Origin: [Bacillus] selenitireducens MLS10
Lineage (GTDB): Bacteria; Bacillota; Bacilli; Bacillales; Salisediminibacteriaceae
Length of the DNA: 64,000 nt
Direction: 5' to 3'
Assembly: GCF_000093085.1 (NCBI RefSeq)
Contig: NC_014219.1
Span: 992,001-1,056,000 of the forward strand
Shown: one piece after another, positions 1 through 9,537 of the stretch
Layout: each line of letters begins with the position of its first letter
How positions within the stretch are numbered: position 1 is the stretch's first letter
Position numbers and translations under genes: made by a program
The notes under the pieces: generated by a model
The model's input: the letters and a program-made list of their open reading frames with translations, nothing else
Database searches by the model: none
Told to the model about the DNA's origin: nothing

Positions 1-1635
1 AAGACGGTGATGCGATTACGATGCATCCAGGCCAAGTCCTTGTCGCTGAAGCGGCTTATACAGTGACACAGGAAGACCTAAACGCCGGCAGCTTGTATAA
101 TTTGGCGACGGTAAGTGGAACACCGGAAGACCCGGACGCACCTGAAGTGAGCGATGACGATGATCATACGATCACAGGCGAACAAACTCCGGCAATTGCA
201 CTTGAGAAAACGGCAGACAGAGATGCATTAGTGGTCGGAGAAGACGTCACTTATACCTTCACGGCAACGAATACGGGAAATGTGACATTGACAGACGTAG
301 TGATCACAGATCCGTTAACGGGGCTATCTGCCATCACGTATCTCACGATTGATGATGAAACGCTCGAAGACGGTGATGCGATTACGATGCATCCAGGCCA
401 AGTCCTTGTCGCTGAAGCGGCTTATACAGTGACACAGGAAGACCTAAACGCCGGCAGCTTGTATAATTTGGCGACGGTAAGTGGAACACCGGAAGACCCG
501 GACGCACCTGAAGTGAGCGATGACGATGATCATACGATCACAGGCGAACAAACTCCGGCAATTGCACTTGAGAAAACGGCAGACAGAGATGCATTAGTGG
601 TCGGAGAAGACGTCACTTATACCTTCACGGCAACGAATACGGGAAATGTGACATTGACAGACGTAGTGATCACAGATCCGTTAACGGGGCTATCTGCCAT
701 CACGTATCTCACGATTGATGATGAAACGCTCGAAGACGGTGATGCGATTACGATGCATCCAGGCCAAGTCCTTGTCGCTGAAGCGACTTATACAGTGACA
801 CAGGAAGACCTAAACGCCGGCAGCTTGTATAATTTGGCGACGGTAAGTGGAACACCGGAAGACCCGGACGCACCTGAAGTGAGCGATGACGATGATCATA
901 CGATCACAGGCGAACAAACTCCGGCAATTGCACTTGAGAAAACGGCAGACAGAGATGCATTAGTGGTCGGAGAAGACGTCACTTATACCTTCACGGCAAC
1001 GAATACGGGAAATGTGACATTGACAGACGTAGTGATCACAGATCCGTTAACGGGGCTATCTGCCATCACGTATCTCACGATTGATGATGAAACGCTCGAA
1101 GACGGTGATGCGATTACGATGCATCCAGGCCAAGTCCTTGTCGCTGAAGCGGCTTATACAGTGACACAGGAAGACCTAAACGCCGGCAGCTTGTATAATT
1201 TGGCGACGGTAAGTGGAACACCGGAAGACCCGGACGCACCTGAAGTGAGCGATGACGATGATCATACGATCACAGGCGAACAAACTCCGGCAATTGCACT
1301 TGAGAAAACGGCAGACAGAGATGCATTAGTGGTCGGAGAAGACGTCACTTATACCTTCACGGCAACGAATACGGGAAATGTGACATTGACAGACGTAGTG
1401 ATCACAGATCCGTTAACGGGGCTATCTGCCATCACGTATCTCACGATTGATGATGAAACGCTCGAAGACGGTGATGCGATTACGATGCATCCAGGCCAAG
1501 TCCTTGTCGCTGAAGCGGCTTATACAGTGACACAGGAAGACCTAAACGCCGGCAGCTTGTATAATTTGGCGACGGTAAGTGGAACACCGGAAGACCCGGA
1601 CGCACCTGAAGTGAGCGATGACGATGATCATACGA
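1..1635 (+). repeat. 366-bp tandem coding repeat, about 4.5 copies
   Basis: The same sequence recurs every 366 bp; for example the 'gacggtgatgcgattacg' block starts at 3, 369, 735, 1101 and 1467. Copies are almost identical at DNA level. The one difference I noticed is gcgact instead of gcggct near 784, giving Thr for Ala. Such identity, including third codon positions, points to recent amplification or gene conversion. Copy number at the window edge is unknown. Confidence 0.95.
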
Positions 1636-2294
1636 TCGGGGTTATTGAATCAAATGCAAACGTTGCGTTAACCAAGGTGAATGAAGAAGGAGACCGTCTT
1701 GAAGGTGCCGTCTTTGAATTGCGTAACGAAGATGGAGAAGTCATTTCATCAGCGCACAGTACAGACGAAAATGGGCAGGTTTTCATTTATGGGTTATCGG
1801 ATGGCGAATATTCATTCGTTGAAACAAAAGCACCAGAGGGTTACATCCTAGATGAAACACCGATTGTGTTTACTGTAAACACACTTCAAGAAACGCTTAT
1901 TGAATTGGATGTCCTGAATGTAAGAGAAGTCGAAGAATCAACAGAGGTTCCCGAAACAACTGATCCGGTGAATCCACCGGAATCAGGTTCGACAACACCC
2001 CCTTCTAATGAAGGAACGGACGAGAATCCGGAAACAGAAGTTATAGAGACTCCTGGAATTGATGAGACCCTAGAGAACGAAAGCTCCGGTACTCCGGAAG
2101 TTGCGGAAGAAGAGAAACAAAGCAGTGAGGAAGATCGTGAGCAGGAAGTGATGAGCGGCAGCCCACCTTCCGCCCAGACCCTTCCTCAAACAGGATCGAC
2201 ATACAGCTGGTTGATGGTCATTACTGGATTGATGCTCTTGATGATCGGTGGTATGATGGTTCAACAGAATGGTCGATTTAAGAAAGAGAAGTAA
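1..2294 (+). CDS. LPXTG cell-wall-anchored repeat protein (5' partial)
   Basis: The frame is open to the left edge, so the N-terminus, including any signal peptide, is outside the window. What remains is a surface protein. Nearly identical 122-residue modules (about 4.5 copies) carry a 'EKTADRDALVVGEDVTYTF' start and a 'TNTGNVTLTDVVITDP' strand, the conserved-repeat/DUF11-like beta-sandwich pattern of bacterial surface stalks. An SpaA/prealbumin-like domain follows (about nt 1650-1920, 'VETKAPEGY' with the typical Lys and Glu of isopeptide-forming domains). Then comes a Pro/Glu/Thr-rich wall-spanning stretch, the sortase motif LPQTG (nt 2181-2195), a hydrophobic segment and a positive tail (RFKKEK). 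Sortase A at 14275 is the obvious anchoring enzyme. Role in adhesion or in surface layering is inference. Confidence 0.9.
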   Translation, partial: DGDAITMHPGQVLVAEAAYTVTQEDLNAGSLYNLATVSGTPEDPDAPEVSDDDDHTITGEQTPAIALEKTADRDALVVGEDVTYTFTATNTGNVTLTDVVITDPLTGLSAITYLTIDDETLEDGDAITMHPGQVLVAEAAYTVTQEDLNAGSLYNLATVSGTPEDPDAPEVSDDDDHTITGEQTPAIALEKTADRDALVVGEDVTYTFTATNTGNVTLTDVVITDPLTGLSAITYLTIDDETLEDGDAITMHPGQVLVAEATYTVTQEDLNAGSLYNLATVSGTPEDPDAPEVSDDDDHTITGEQTPAIALEKTADRDALVVGEDVTYTFTATNTGNVTLTDVVITDPLTGLSAITYLTIDDETLEDGDAITMHPGQVLVAEAAYTVTQEDLNAGSLYNLATVSGTPEDPDAPEVSDDDDHTITGEQTPAIALEKTADRDALVVGEDVTYTFTATNTGNVTLTDVVITDPLTGLSAITYLTIDDETLEDGDAITMHPGQVLVAEAAYTVTQEDLNAGSLYNLATVSGTPEDPDAPEVSDDDDHTIGVIESNANVALTKVNEEGDRLEGAVFELRNEDGEVISSAHSTDENGQVFIYGLSDGEYSFVETKAPEGYILDETPIVFTVNTLQETLIELDVLNVREVEESTEVPETTDPVNPPESGSTTPPSNEGTDENPETEVIETPGIDETLENESSGTPEVAEEEKQSSEEDREQEVMSGSPPSAQTLPQTGSTYSWLMVITGLMLLMIGGMMVQQNGRFKKEK

Positions 2295-2317
2295 AATTTG
2301 AAGGAATACAATATAGG

Positions 2318-2357
2318 ACAGCGTCAGGAGATCTTGAGGATTTCCTGACGCTGTTTT
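2318..2357 (+). terminator. Intrinsic terminator of the LPXTG gene
   Basis: Perfect 12-bp arms (acagcgtcagga / tcctgacgctgt) followed by TTT, 24 bp after the stop codon. The group II intron begins only a few bases further on. Confidence 0.85.
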
Positions 2358-2361
2358 GCTG

Positions 2362-4149
2362 GTGTGCCGGGCATGCACTGTATCTTGGGAGTGAAAGTCT
2401 CCTGTGGGCTTGGCAGTAGGAACCACTAGTCAATGGCAAGGGTGTCCACCGTGAGGTGGAATCTGAAGGAAGCCGGCGACAAACTCCTGTACCGAGGAAC
2501 ACGAATCATATCAGGCACAGTCGGGGCGGATGAGTCTGCCAGACAAGATAAAGTCCGATACTGCCCGAACCCCACTGTGTAAATATGGCGGCGATAGGAT
2601 GAAGGAGACAGTGCTTACCCCGGGAGGTCTTGCAAGGGTTCCCGACAATAAGGATGTAACATCCTTCAGGAACAAGCGGATTAGCGATATGAAGCTGAAT
2701 TGCAAGAAGTCAGCAGAAGCCATAGTAATCCCCAACGGGGATGAAGGGTGGAACATGAGTGTCTTTTAACAAATGGATTTGGCAGCATTGCGAAGATCAC
2801 AGAAAACGTTGAGAAAACGGCTGTCTGCAGAGGGATACGCTGGAAGCGGGAGAGTGTGCAGAAGCGTGTAGCGAGCTGGAAAAAGAAAGGAGTTGAAAGA
2901 GGTATGCATTTGATTGAACAGGTAGTAACCCCGGCAAACTTAAATATGGCCATGAACCGGGTGATTCAAAACAAAGGAAAACCGGGTACGGATGGTATGA
3001 CAGTCGATCAACTGGAAGACCATGTAAGGAAATACGCCATACCACTCATACAAAAGATCAGGAACGGCAGTTATCAACCGTTACCAGTGAAAAGAGTGGA
3101 AATCCCTAAAGGGAACGGGAAAATGCGTGAACTCGGAATTCCGACAGTAAGGGACCGTATGGTCCAACAGGCCATTCTTCAGGTGATTGAGTCCATCATT
3201 GATCCACATTTCTCCGAATACAGTTATGGATTTCGACGCGAGCGAAACGCGAAACAAGCGATCAAGCAAGCGGCCGCTTTCTACGACGAGGGATATCGAT
3301 TTGTAGTCGATGTGGATCTCGAACAGTACTTCGATACCATCCCACACCAGAAACTGATGAATGTGTTTAAGGAAATGATCGAAGACCCTGTTATTCTGAC
3401 GTTAATCTGGAAATTTCTCGAAAGTGGCATTATGGAGGGTCTTAACTGGAACGAATCTAACAACGGAGCGCCTCAGGGCGGCAACCTTTCCCCATTATTG
3501 AGCAATGTATACTTGAATGAACTGGACCAAGAACTTGAAGAACGAGGCCACCGGTTTATTCAGGTATGCGGATGACTTTGCATTTATGTAAGGAGCAGAA
3601 GAGCTGCGGAGCGCGTGCTCCGCAATACAACAGACTTTCTCGAACATACACTGAAACTGAAAGTGAATGAGGAAAAAAGTGCTGTTGGCTCACCGATGAA
3701 AAGAAAGTTTCTCGGATTCTGTCTCCATAAAATAAATAACGAAACAAAATGCAGGCCCTCACAGGCTTCTAAGAAACGCTTCAAGGAAAAGCTCAAATAC
3801 GCCACGAGGAGAAATCAAGCAAATTCTTTTTCCTTCATCATCGTTTAAGGCAACTGATTTGGAAACAGTGGAGGCAAGTGAAAACCCGATACAGAAACCT
3901 TATGAAATACGGAATCGAATCTGAAGAAGCCTAGAAAATGGCGAATACTCGAAAAGGGTACTGGAGAGCATCGCTTAATCACGTTCTTCATAAAGCCATA
4001 AAAGTAGAAAAGCTCGCAGGTTGGGGCCTTAAAGACCTAAGCCAACTCTACGAGCGTGCATACTCAGCTTACTGAACCGCCGTATACGAGACCCGTACGT
4101 ACGGTGGTGTGAGGGGACGGGGGCTGTGAAGCCCCCCCTCCTACTCGAA
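2362..4149 (+). mobile_element. Degenerate group II intron (IIC-like site choice)
   Basis: The left end starts with GTGTGCCGGGC, a GUGYG-type 5' end. About 540 nt of structured, non-coding ribozyme domains precede the reverse transcriptase remnant. The right end has a recognisable domain V (about 4074-4109, 'gaaccgccgtatacgag' pairing with 'cgtacgtacggtggtg') and a domain VI hairpin with a C-rich stem ending CTACTCGAAT. The exact 3' border (4149 or 4150) is uncertain. The element sits immediately behind an intrinsic terminator, the site preference known for group IIC introns. The encoded protein is broken, so the intron is probably no longer self-mobile. Confidence 0.85.
2904..4075 (+). pseudogene. 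ltrA: Group II intron reverse transcriptase/maturase, broken
   Basis: The start at 2904 (MHLIEQVVTPANL) has an AAAGGAG site upstream. Reverse transcriptase blocks follow: 'GKPGTDGMTVDQL', 'IPKGNGKMRELGIPTVRDR', 'YGFRRERNAKQA', 'VVDVDLEQYFDTI' and 'GAPQGGNLSPLLSN'. At about 3563 one extra base destroys the catalytic YADD box. At about 3582 one missing base returns the reading to the original frame ('RVLRNTTDFLEHTLKLKVNE', 'KRKFLGFCLH'). Natural translation stops at 3575. Further damage follows: sequence is lost between 'KLKYATRR' and 'RLRQLIWKQW', and a TAG stands where Trp is expected before 'KMANTRKGYW' (GIIM maturase domain). No functional enzyme can be made from this copy. Confidence 0.88.
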
Positions 4150-4164
4150 TTAAGCGTCAAAAAT

Positions 4165-4417
4165 CCGGCTCTATAATGAATGTGGTGGTGTTCCCTTTAT
4201 CATAGGAATGTTGGGGATTAAAGACGGGAACGTGAAGGTTTGGGATGTCTCTTACGAAGATGAGCAGACGCTGCGAGCGGACCTTTGCACAGAGAAGAGA
4301 AAGCAAAAATGTCCGTCATGCGGCAATAGAACAAAACGGGTCCATAGGTATCGAAATCAGAAGTTCCAAGGGCCAAGACTGTTGCAGGAGAAAGAGAGGC
4401 TCAATCTTCGCAAATGA
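4165..4417 (+). pseudogene. ISL3-like transposase N-terminal remnant
   Basis: The reading frame 4208-4417 encodes about 69 residues with a zinc-binding 'CPSCGNRTKRVHRYRNQ' segment, which resembles the N-terminal zinc finger of ISL3-family transposases ('C..C...T.RVHDYR'). The upstream 'ggctctataatgaatgtgg' resembles an ISL3 terminal repeat. No DDE catalytic region follows, so this is a scrap. It abuts the 3' end of the group II intron. Assignment rests on motif resemblance only. Confidence 0.5.
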
Positions 4418-4927
4418 CAGTAACAAGTCTCATACGTTTTCTTGAACGGAAAAGTATGGTTTCAAATTATCATTGTTCATACAGCGCTAAATGAGATTAT
4501 CGATATTCTTTCGAATTGGAAGTTGGATTATAGAGGGAAAATTGTAAGCCTTGGAAGCTGGTGCGTGTGAATTCGTCATAATGGGCGGCTCCTGTCAAAG
4601 TGATACAAGAGCTCGGTACGTGACCTGCCGGGTGATCCCTGACATCGCAGCCCGGCTTCAATTCATGAGAAAAATCTATTAGACGCCAGACCGGGTCAGG
4701 CGTGAAAAAAGGGAAATGTAGATGTATCGATATAAAGGGCCTGAAATCAGGAAATGAGAGGGGATGTGATCAAGAACTGTTTTAAAGTATGAACGGTTAG
4801 CGCGATACTAGTAAGAATATATTTTCTGAAACCGATGACAGTCAAAATGCGTTCGTCAACTATCCAGTGCTTAACGACCTCGGATCCTTGTGTGGTGTAA
4901 CTGAACAAATCAGTAGCGTTCAAATAA
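4418..4927. other. Non-coding stretch, no gene recognised
   Basis: About 500 bp between the transposase remnant and the chemoreceptor terminator. All frames carry frequent stops. It probably holds further decayed IS sequence, but nothing could be matched. Confidence 0.5.
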
Positions 4928-4981
4928 GAAAAACAGCTCTTTATGCCTGCTGACAGGCATCAGACGTGGCTAGAGAGCTGT
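4928..4981 (-). terminator. Terminator of the chemoreceptor gene
   Basis: Read on the minus strand, acagctct pairs with agagctgt, followed by TTTTTCTT. A second inner hairpin (atgcctg/caggcat) lies in the loop. It is 26 bp after the stop codon at 5007. Confidence 0.7.
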
Positions 4982-5006
4982 AAGGTTCGAAATTAGAAAG
5001 GGTTTG

Positions 5007-7055
5007 TTAATCCGTTGAGAACTGTTTAATCAGATGCTGAAGTTCTTCCCCTGAGAGCCTGAGGTTTTCAGCGGACTCCACTATGGAACGAACGGCTTTC
5101 AGCTGTTCTTCACTTGAGCCGTTGACCGCATCGGCTAAAGCTGCATTTTCTTCTATGATTGCGGCGATATGACCGATGGCATCGACGACATTGTTTTTAT
5201 ACGTATCAACATGGTCAATTTCAGCGATGATAGTCGATGTTGTTTCTATCATCTCCACATTTTCTTTGGCAATGGATTCAAAAGCACTGATGGTTTCTTC
5301 TACAACTTCCAACTGTTGATCAGATGTTTCTTTTGAAGAAAATACCCAATTCTCGAGTTCTTTGCCCTCCGTTTGTAAAATCGTTATTGAATTCGTTATA
5401 TCTTTCGCTGAATTAGAAGTTTCTTCAGCCAGTTTACGCACTTCATCAGCGACCACGGCAAACCCTTTTCCATGTTCACCTGCGCGGGCAGCTTCAATGG
5501 AAGCATTAAGTGCAAGGAGATTTGTCTGTTCTGAGATTTTTCCGATCGACCCAACGATTTCTCCAATTAGATTCATTTTTTCATTGAATCCGGAAATCAC
5601 TTTTTCGACATCCTGTGCGATTTTCGATGAGTGCTGTGACTGGCTTCGTAATCTGGACATCTGATTTATTCCTTTGTCATTCAGTGATTGCATCGCAGAT
5701 GCATGTCTTGCCAACTGTTGGGCCTTTTTTACAAGGATGGTAAGTTGGTCGGATAAAGAGAGAGTCGTTTCATTTGTCCGCTCTGCATGAGAGGCCGCTT
5801 CATTCGTTCCGTCGGCCATTTCAGAAATGGAGCGGCTGATTTCTTCAGTAGTAGCGGTGGTTTCTTCCGATACTGCGCTCAGTTGCTCAGTGGCATCTGA
5901 TACGGTTTCGATCGATTTTCTGACGGAACCGACGACAGTCCGGAGGTTCTTTACCATATGGTCAAAATTCACTGTCAGTTCTCCAATCTCGTCTGAGTTG
6001 ACAGGATCGATCGTCACAGATAAATCACCTGTAGTGACTTCTCGGACTTTATTATTTAACAGTATCAGAGGCTGTGTCAGTTTTCTTGAAAAGAGATAGC
6101 CGTACACGAGAAACAGGATAATCATAGTGATCGATATCAAAGCGATCCGAATCATCAATGTACCGAGTTCTTCGTACATATCATGATGTGGAATAACAAC
6201 TCCGAGTGTCCAGTCGAGTCTTGGAAGGTATTGATAATATACAGATGAATCATCACCTCTGTATGAAAGTTCGACTACGCCTGTTCCTGAATCGGACAAG
6301 TGTAACGAGAGGGCGGCAAGGTCTTGATCTTCAGAGAGAGACATCAGGGTGTCATCTGTCTCTGAATGATCAGTATGAACCAGAAACTGTGCGTTGGCAT
6401 CAAGGAGAAAAGCATGGCTGTCATAACCTGTGTCAATGGATTTCACAAGCTCTTTTAGCTGGTCAATACGCACCTCACTCGAGACCGTTCCGAGAATATC
6501 ACCTGTGTTGCTGAACATCGGAAAACTCGTGGTGATCAGTGTTCCGTTGAGACTTTCGGAAAAATAAGGTTCAGTCCAGACTATGTCCTCAGCTTCGAGG
6601 CCGGCTAAATACCAGTCGTGCGTATGAAAATTATATGCGGGATCTTCAAACTCGTCGGTATAAATTATTTGACCATCTTCTTCAAAGGCATAGGGTCCAA
6701 AGAATTCAATATCATCATCGTATGCGTAAGGTTCAAACCAGACGCCGATTCCAAGGGTATCCTCATTCAAAGCGGTGGCTCTGCCAAGTAATGCATAGTA
6801 TTCATCACGGCTTAGGCCATTCTTCAGTTCTCCAGCCGAAGCAGCAACACTTTCTCCGATGAGTTGATGGTTATGGAGCCTCGAATCGAGGTCCTGAATG
6901 GCATTTTCGACAGTGGCATTGATTTTTTCTTCAATTTGAATTTCCAGCCCGGATGTTGCAAATGAATAATTTAAATAAGATGTTGTGAATATGACGGCAA
7001 CAGCCAAGATGACAAAAACAAACATTTTACGTTGGATACTGCTTTTACTTTTCAT
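5007..7055 (-). CDS. Methyl-accepting chemotaxis protein with dCache sensor
   Basis: A 682-residue transmembrane chemoreceptor. I chose the ATG at 7055 ([10 protein letters not shown]) because TAGGGGGAAA lies just before it; an in-frame start 16 codons earlier has no ribosome site. TM1 is about residues 11-28. A large extracellular double-Cache region follows (about 35-300, with a '[18 protein letters not shown]' ligand-pocket-type strand). TM2 is about 305-327, then a HAMP domain ('[20 protein letters not shown]'). The cytoplasmic MA domain carries the hairpin tip '[20 protein letters not shown]'. It lacks a C-terminal CheR-tethering pentapeptide. The ligand cannot be told from sequence; dCache receptors of this type often bind amino acids or organic acids. 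No che genes are adjacent. Confidence 0.93.
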   Translation of the reverse strand: MKSKSSIQRKMFVFVILAVAVIFTTSYLNYSFATSGLEIQIEEKINATVENAIQDLDSRLHNHQLIGESVAASAGELKNGLSRDEYYALLGRATALNEDTLGIGVWFEPYAYDDDIEFFGPYAFEEDGQIIYTDEFEDPAYNFHTHDWYLAGLEAEDIVWTEPYFSESLNGTLITTSFPMFSNTGDILGTVSSEVRIDQLKELVKSIDTGYDSHAFLLDANAQFLVHTDHSETDDTLMSLSEDQDLAALSLHLSDSGTGVVELSYRGDDSSVYYQYLPRLDWTLGVVIPHHDMYEELGTLMIRIALISITMIILFLVYGYLFSRKLTQPLILLNNKVREVTTGDLSVTIDPVNSDEIGELTVNFDHMVKNLRTVVGSVRKSIETVSDATEQLSAVSEETTATTEEISRSISEMADGTNEAASHAERTNETTLSLSDQLTILVKKAQQLARHASAMQSLNDKGINQMSRLRSQSQHSSKIAQDVEKVISGFNEKMNLIGEIVGSIGKISEQTNLLALNASIEAARAGEHGKGFAVVADEVRKLAEETSNSAKDITNSITILQTEGKELENWVFSSKETSDQQLEVVEETISAFESIAKENVEMIETTSTIIAEIDHVDTYKNNVVDAIGHIAAIIEENAALADAVNGSSEEQLKAVRSIVESAENLRLSGEELQHLIKQFSTD

Positions 7056-7254
7056 GCTTTTTCCCCCTATGAAATTATTTGTTGCGAGATACAAAGTATA
7101 CATAATGACAACATTTGCTCATTAAAGGAATGATCATAAATGATCATAATCGAGCGGACTGAACAAAAACTATACAAAATCTCAAAGGACGTGACTCGAC
7201 GATTACATAGCCTGACTGCCATCCAGTCTCACTCGATTGCATACAGTTCGTTCC

Positions 7255-7297
7255 ACAGCAAAAGACCACCCGATTTTCCTGAGTGGTCTCTTGCTGT
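7255..7297 (-). terminator. Terminator of the OrfA-like gene
   Basis: 15-bp arms with one mismatch (acagcaaaagaccac / gtggtctcttgctgt) downstream of the minus-strand gene ending at 7315. The T-run on the minus strand is short (TTTT inside the arm). Confidence 0.6.
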
Positions 7298-7314
7298 GTT
7301 ACTTATTCGTTTAC

Positions 7315-7614
7315 CTATTCTATACTGCGCACAGGGGACTTCTTAAGGGCGATCAGTTCTTTCTTCAGCTGTTCAATCTCTTTTTGGACTTCCTTAATAT
7401 CGCTCTGTGAAGGTTCAATTGCAAGATCAGATGTAATGCGTTTGTCGATCAGCTCTGTTGCACCGCCTGCTTTGTAACGCTTTATCCAGCGGTAAAGGGT
7501 ATCTCTGTGGATCCCCATCTTTTGAGAGACACTGATAACGGACTCTCCTTCTTTTAATACTTGTTTAATGGCAGTTTTTTTATCCTGAAGTGAATAATTG
7601 GATTTTTTTCTCAA
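7315..7614 (-). CDS. Orphan OrfA-like helix-turn-helix protein
   Basis: A 99-residue protein with the fold of a transposase OrfA (IS3/HTH_Tnp_1-like): the helix-turn-helix 'SVISVSQKMGIHRDTLYRWI' at about residues 24-43, then a leucine-rich C-terminal helix ('EVQKEIEQLKKELIALKK'). The start is probably TTG at 7614. The AAGGAGG site (7622-7628) overlaps the GTG at 7623 and is correctly spaced (8 nt) only from the TTG. There is no OrfB, no inverted repeats and no frameshift signal, and the gene has its own ribosome site and terminator. It may be a stranded IS remnant or a recruited DNA-binding protein. It lies downstream of the response regulator at 7648, 33 bp away. Confidence 0.65.
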   Translation of the reverse strand: MRKKSNYSLQDKKTAIKQVLKEGESVISVSQKMGIHRDTLYRWIKRYKAGGATELIDKRITSDLAIEPSQSDIKEVQKEIEQLKKELIALKKSPVRSIE

Positions 7615-7647
7615 TGGGAACACCTCCTTGGCATCATCTGATGATGG

Positions 7648-8781
7648 TTAATTATTAATAGTGCGTCCGACTCTCCATTCCAAATACCAATCAGCAATCT
7701 CATCTCCCGGTTCGGTTCCGAGTTCTTCATCCAGATTTTTCGTGAGTTCAAGATAATATTCTTCGACTTTGGCTTCATTGGACTCGTAATGGGCGAGCTT
7801 CATCAAATAAAAATAAGCTTCTTCGTTCACCGGATCCCGTTCGGTCACTTTAATGAACCAGTATTTTGCTTCGGCAACTTTGAAGCGTCGAAAGTAAAAG
7901 TGAGCAAGAGATAAAGCGATTGAAATCCAGTACTGATCATATTGATCCGTTCTTGAATCAGCCCATAAATATTGATACGAGGATAAATAAGACCCTTTAT
8001 TAGCATGCAAAATATTGGAATATTCAATCGTCGACTGTTCTGTCAATGGAGGCATTGCGGTAATCTTTTTGTACCAGTCGAAAAGATCGATGCGACAATG
8101 ATTTGTTTGCAGCATATAGCAGCCGTTTTTATTGATAATTTTCATAAAGTCACTATATTCACTGATGATTTTTCGAATATGATAAATCGTGGTGTACATT
8201 TGCTGAGAGGCTTTGCTGTCTTCGGTTCCTTCCCAAATGACATCGATGATATGGGTTTTCGGAACGGGCTTATCAACGTGATGAAGTAAGTATAAAAACA
8301 GTTCAAGTGATTTGGATGTACGCCAATTGAAATACACATGCCTGTTACTGCCAAGACTCAGGGAAAATTCATTGGCGACACTGATATCGATATGCTTTGA
8401 TATATTCTTTTTTGGTTCAATTTGCTTGATCTTCTCGAGTCTTTGAATCGTTCTCGAAAGCCGGTCAATGTTGACGGGTTTGACGATATAGTCAATGGCG
8501 TTCACTTCGAATGCTTTTAGTGCATAATCTGAACTGGCGGTGATAAATACAATTTCAATTGAGGGGTTTTCTTCAAGAATGATCTCTGCTAACTCCATGC
8601 CATCAATTCCGGGCATGTGAATATCCAAAAATATTACATCGACATGATTGTTTTTAATAATATTCATCACATTTTTTGGTGATTCGGTACTGGAAACATG
8701 TTTGACTGAATGGTACGAATACAGGCTGGTTCCAAGCGTACCGATTATAACTGGGTCATCATCTACGATTAATACATTCAT
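7648..8781 (-). CDS. Response regulator with SARP/BTAD output (copy 1)
   Basis: A 377-residue cytoplasmic response regulator. The receiver domain (1-120) has acidic D7-D9, the phosphoacceptor D53 in 'VIFLDIHMPG' and the conserved Lys in 'DYIVKPV'. Residues about 130-230 form a winged-helix DNA-binding domain of the SARP/OmpR type ('ASQQMYTTIYHIRKII'). The C-terminal 140 residues are a TPR-like bacterial transcriptional activator domain ('KYWFIKVTERDPVNEEAYFY'). A paralogue with the same architecture lies at 15214. No histidine kinase is adjacent, so the partner is unknown. It probably regulates transcription of nearby genes, by inference only. Confidence 0.88.
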   Translation of the reverse strand: MNVLIVDDDPVIIGTLGTSLYSYHSVKHVSSTESPKNVMNIIKNNHVDVIFLDIHMPGIDGMELAEIILEENPSIEIVFITASSDYALKAFEVNAIDYIVKPVNIDRLSRTIQRLEKIKQIEPKKNISKHIDISVANEFSLSLGSNRHVYFNWRTSKSLELFLYLLHHVDKPVPKTHIIDVIWEGTEDSKASQQMYTTIYHIRKIISEYSDFMKIINKNGCYMLQTNHCRIDLFDWYKKITAMPPLTEQSTIEYSNILHANKGSYLSSYQYLWADSRTDQYDQYWISIALSLAHFYFRRFKVAEAKYWFIKVTERDPVNEEAYFYLMKLAHYESNEAKVEEYYLELTKNLDEELGTEPGDEIADWYLEWRVGRTINN

Positions 8782-8954
8782 TTTTATCGCACCCCTACTC
8801 TTTTACTTACAGTGTAATCGAACAAAATCTACAAATTCTCTACAAGTTCCTTTGAATGGACATACGTAAAATATATTGGAGAGATAGTATGCAACAAGGA
8901 TTTGTATAGGAAGAGGATGTACAGTAAAAGGAGAAAGTTCAGGGAGGTGAAACG

Positions 8955-9140
8955 ATGAGAGAAGATAATCTGGTGTTGCTGATTACAGATGTGGAAGGAA
9001 ATCAGTACAGTCCAAAAAGTTTGGTGATTGAACAGATATCGTTTCAGACCAGGTTTTCCGATATGAGCAAGGCTATTGAGGAATGTGTCAAGATTAAATC
9101 TATATATAAAGAATTGAATCTGTCTATTCATTTTGAATAG
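8955..9140 (+). CDS. Small conserved-pattern protein (paralogue of 21572)
   Basis: 61 residues, preceded by a strong GGGAGGTG ribosome site. The pattern is a hydrophobic strand followed by D-x-x-G-N ('LVLLITDVEGNQYS'), then 'FSDMSKAIEECVKIKSIY' and a final strand 'LNLSIHF'. The gene at 21572 (minus) encodes a protein with the same layout ('LLIVLDSDGNEFT', 'FKDFQSAIHEYEVIKSY', 'DLSVKI'). A short alpha/beta fold is likely; function is unknown. It is transcribed divergently from the response regulator at 7648. Confidence 0.72.
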   Translation: MREDNLVLLITDVEGNQYSPKSLVIEQISFQTRFSDMSKAIEECVKIKSIYKELNLSIHFE

Positions 9141-9310
9141 CCGGTTGATGAGCAGGCTCAATCGGTTTCGGGTTTCAGTTCTCTTTAGGCATCCTCTATA
9201 GTATAGAACGCTCGAGATAAACGAAAGATCAGCTTTTTTGTTTCAGTTGTCTAAGGGTGCTCTGCGTTAAGAAAGAGAGTGGCGGTGAGCGGACAGTTAT
9301 TCATGCGAAA

Positions 9311-9342
9311 CAGCTCTGAGTGTATATGCTCAGGGCTTTTTT
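9311..9342 (+). terminator. Intrinsic terminator
   Basis: agctctgag pairs with ctcagggct (one G-U pair), followed by TTTTTT. It lies 170 bp after the small gene at 8955 and 196 bp before the next start. The rest of the 9141-9537 gap shows no gene. Confidence 0.7.
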
Positions 9343-9537
9343 GGTACCTCGATGCTGACCCGTTCCTAGTCCTCAAATTTGAAACGGTGATGGCGCTAAT
9401 GAAAATGTGTAGAGGTATTGTAGAGAAGGAATGTTTACGATAGCAATAGATTTCAGGAGTCAAGATACGATCCGGCAATTAACATCGGTTCAAAGAGTAA
9501 ATGAATTTTGGCAGGGTCTCAGGAAAGGAGAACAAAT

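Noticed and set aside
1-1635. Possible CRISPR or satellite array
   Set aside because: The 366-bp unit is in frame and coding throughout; no short repeats with unique spacers.
2530-2769. 79-codon frame inside the group II intron
   Set aside because: Lies in structured ribozyme domains, no ribosome site, no family pattern.
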